This document shows, in pieces, positions 62,010-64,000 of a stretch of DNA of 64,000 nt. Location of the stretch: contig NZ_BMIN01000001.1 in the NCBI RefSeq assembly GCF_014642405.1, positions 248,001 to 312,000 on the forward strand. Reading direction: 5' to 3'. This DNA comes from Pontibacillus salipaludis (GTDB lineage: Bacteria; Bacillota; Bacilli; Bacillales; BH030062). A program made the position numbers and the translations under genes. The notes beneath the pieces are model-generated. The model was not told the DNA's origin. It saw nothing but the letters and a program-made list of their open reading frames with translations, and searched no databases. Within the stretch, counting starts at the first letter, position 1. Every line of letters begins with the position of its first letter.

Positions 62010-64000
62010 TTATAGCCAGTCTTTAGCTTGCTTGATTAATTTAGTGGTGCTGTCAAAATGTACAGGCAGCTCGGGGATTGAATCCAAGAAATACTTTCCG
62101 TATTTAGCTTTCATAATCCTATCGTCACAAACGAATACAATACCTCGATCAGAACTAGAGCGTATTAATCGTCCAAACCCTTGTTTGAACCTGAGCACTG
62201 CGTTTGGCAATGAAAGTTCCATGAAAGCATTTTTCCCTGACTCTTTTATGCTTTGAGACTTTGCCTCATAAACTGGATGATCAGGAGGCTGAAATGGAAG
62301 ACGAACAATAACAAGGGAAGTAAGGTCTTCTCCTGGAATATCTACACCCTCCCAAAAAGAACTCGTACCAAAAAGTATAGCTTTATCAAATGCTTGGAAG
62401 TTCTTTTTAAGACGTGTTCGACTTCCACTTGATATCCCTTGAGCAATTAGCATAAATTCTTCTTGATCCATAAAATCTTTCATGACATAATACGTTTTCT
62501 TTAACATATCGTAGGATGTGAACAACACAAGCATCCGCCCCTCTGTTACATCTGCTAAAGAATATATAGCTTCACATGTAGCATGGATAAAAGCTTCCTG
62601 TTCTCCATATTTCACACTTGGGAAATCATTCGGGATGAGCAACTGAACTTGTTCGTCATAAAGAAATGGTGACGGGATTTTATATTGAATCGTTTCTTCA
62701 TCTGGTAATCCTAAACGCTTTAACATGAACGAAAAAGAATCCTTCATGGTTAGAGTAGCACTTGTGAGTATGACACTTTCCTTTTTATCAAAGAAATGCT
62801 CAGAAAGCATGGATGCTACTTCAATGGGCTCGCTGTAAAGGAAAACTGCATTCTTCGCCCCATAAGCCTCTAGTTCAATCCACTTCACAAGGTTTTTTTG
62901 ATCTTCAATCAGTAGCTCCTGAAGGCCATTTATAATGGTTTCTAAGCGCTCCATGTACATCGTAATATCCTCTGTCCACCTTGTAGCTTCATTACTTGTT
63001 TCCGCCATGGTAATATACTGCTTACATTGGTGAAGGAACTGAATCGCGTCACGCATATAGAACGATACACGATGAGTCATCTCTTCAATCGTATTCCAAG
63101 TTGTAACATCCTCTTGATCCTTTTGATAACGATACTGAAAACGACCAACATCATTTAAAGTGATTTCAGCATTATGTTTTTTTACAACATAAGAAAAGAT
63201 AAACCGAAACAATTCATCTGCTTCTTCCCTTATACGCTGCATATACTTATCCCACTTACGTATATCTAAACGCATCGATAGCTCAGGGTACGCTGATAAA
63301 ACGTTATGCATCCAATCACCGTTTTGATTTCCACCCATCTCATTGACCAAATACTGAATGGTTACGTAATCTAGTCTTAACCCAAAGTGTTTAGCAGCTG
63401 AAGATTCTAAGTGATGCGCTTCATCAACAATAATTTTCTTATAGGAAGCTATAAGACCATTCTGACGAATAATATCAGTGCATAGTAAAGAATGATTCGT
63501 TATGATAATGTCCGCCTTCTGCGCACGTTTCTTAGCCTGTTGATAAAAGGACATACGATACCAAAGTGACTTAGGATCTGCATACCCTTCAGCTTCAGCG
63601 GATACTTTTCTCCAAAAGATTTGACCACTTGAGGGCAACTGAATTTCATCTCGATCACCTGTAGTCGTTTCAGTTAACCACACCAAAATCATCGCTTTCG
63701 TTAAGGCGACATCATAATTGTCAGACGTAGGTGAGAAGAGTTCGTGTTCGAACTTTTTCAAACTTAAATAATGTTGCTTCCCTTTCAATAATGCAGATGA
63801 AAAAGAAAATGGTAATGCTTTTTGCAAAAAAGGAAGTTCTTTTTCTACAAGTTGTGATTGCAATTGAGTGGTATGGGTACTCACCACCACCCTTTCCCCT
63901 GTTTCCATTGCTTCATAGAGGGCAGGGATAAGATAACCAAGTGATTTCCCAGTTCCGGTTTCTGCTTCAATCATCGCATGAGTTTGTGACTGAAAAGCGT
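62010..64000 (-). CDS. dinG: DinG family ATP-dependent helicase, partial (5' end outside window)
   Basis: A superfamily 2 helicase related to XPD. The reading frame is open to the window edge and continues beyond it; 662 residues of the C-terminal part are seen. Walker A EAETGTGKS, the DEAH box VDEAHHLE, FTSYDMLKKTYYVM, GTSSFWEGVDIPG and motif VI QGFGRLIRSSSDRG are present. The Bacillus enzyme usually has an N-terminal DnaQ-like exonuclease domain, here outside the window. It is the first gene of the dinG-ypmA region conserved in Bacillaceae. Confidence 0.93.
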   Translation of the reverse strand, partial: AFQSQTHAMIEAETGTGKSLGYLIPALYEAMETGERVVVSTHTTQLQSQLVEKELPFLQKALPFSFSSALLKGKQHYLSLKKFEHELFSPTSDNYDVALTKAMILVWLTETTTGDRDEIQLPSSGQIFWRKVSAEAEGYADPKSLWYRMSFYQQAKKRAQKADIIITNHSLLCTDIIRQNGLIASYKKIIVDEAHHLESSAAKHFGLRLDYVTIQYLVNEMGGNQNGDWMHNVLSAYPELSMRLDIRKWDKYMQRIREEADELFRFIFSYVVKKHNAEITLNDVGRFQYRYQKDQEDVTTWNTIEEMTHRVSFYMRDAIQFLHQCKQYITMAETSNEATRWTEDITMYMERLETIINGLQELLIEDQKNLVKWIELEAYGAKNAVFLYSEPIEVASMLSEHFFDKKESVILTSATLTMKDSFSFMLKRLGLPDEETIQYKIPSPFLYDEQVQLLIPNDFPSVKYGEQEAFIHATCEAIYSLADVTEGRMLVLFTSYDMLKKTYYVMKDFMDQEEFMLIAQGISSGSRTRLKKNFQAFDKAILFGTSSFWEGVDIPGEDLTSLVIVRLPFQPPDHPVYEAKSQSIKESGKNAFMELSLPNAVLRFKQGFGRLIRSSSDRGIVFVCDDRIMKAKYGKYFLDSIPELPVHFDSTTKLIKQAKDWL

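Overview
The window is a 64 kb stretch of a low-GC Gram-positive chromosome from the family Bacillaceae. Many genes lie in the order known from the Bacillus subtilis 195-205 degree region: dinG, ypmA-ypmB-aspB-asnS, dnaD, nth, ponA, recU, yppC, a possible SspM-like spore protein, yppE, cotD, ypsA, gpsB, rnpB, ypsC and ypwA, then bpsA-bpsB, the yhhQ-type transporter, the csp gene, ypgQ and thyA-dfrA. Spore genes (CotD, YqfQ, an SspM-like SASP, a YjcZ-type peptide) indicate an endospore former. The bulky G+C-rich intergenic palindromes suggest to me the moderately halophilic or alkaliphilic branch (Halobacillus, Pontibacillus, Oceanobacillus and relatives); this is an inference from general impression. 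No phage, plasmid, CRISPR array or complete insertion sequence was seen.

Layout. 1-13.5 kb: an ABC-2 exporter cut by the left edge, a SAM methyltransferase, an alpha/beta hydrolase, acylphosphatase, two oxidoreductases, radical-SAM YfkAB, an HxlR regulator, an amidohydrolase, sfsA and an MhqD-type esterase with a recognisable MhqR-like operator. 13.5-28.5 kb: msrAB, yqfQ, ung, sbcD-sbcC, a YolD-like gene, the twin-arginine translocase (tatA-tatA-tatC), thyA-dfrA and ypgQ. 28.5-40 kb: fhs, a cold-shock gene with an attenuator-like leader, a block of palindromic repeats, a preQ1-riboswitch-controlled queuosine-precursor transporter with an RNase H-like gene, a rhodanese, a Fur-box-controlled small membrane protein, the type III polyketide operon bpsA-bpsB, and a complete ba3-type cytochrome oxidase operon. 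40-51 kb: ypwA, ypsC, RNase P RNA, gpsB-ypsA, cotD, cdd, a swrC-like RND pump and the sigY-yxlC-yxlD-yxlE operon with a coupled YbjQ-family gene. 51-64 kb: recU-ponA, nth, dnaD, asnS-aspB-ypmB-ypmA, a degenerate metallo-beta-lactamase-fold protein and dinG, cut by the right edge.

Several genes are too short for ordinary ORF calling and were read directly: a 26-aa membrane peptide, a YjcZ-like 28-aa peptide, a 58-aa Fur-linked membrane protein, cytochrome oxidase subunit IIa (50 aa), a 46-aa basic protein and a 42-aa SspM-like protein. Many starts were moved downstream to the codon that has a ribosome-binding site at proper spacing.

The points most worth a second look are the terminator-like hairpin in the csp leader, the palindromic repeat family whose arms covary between copies, the Fur-box/58-aa protein unit, the MhqR-like operator, the preQ1 riboswitch, the SigY-type promoter with the YbjQ gene coupled to the operon, and an unexplained plus-strand terminator upstream of ypmA.
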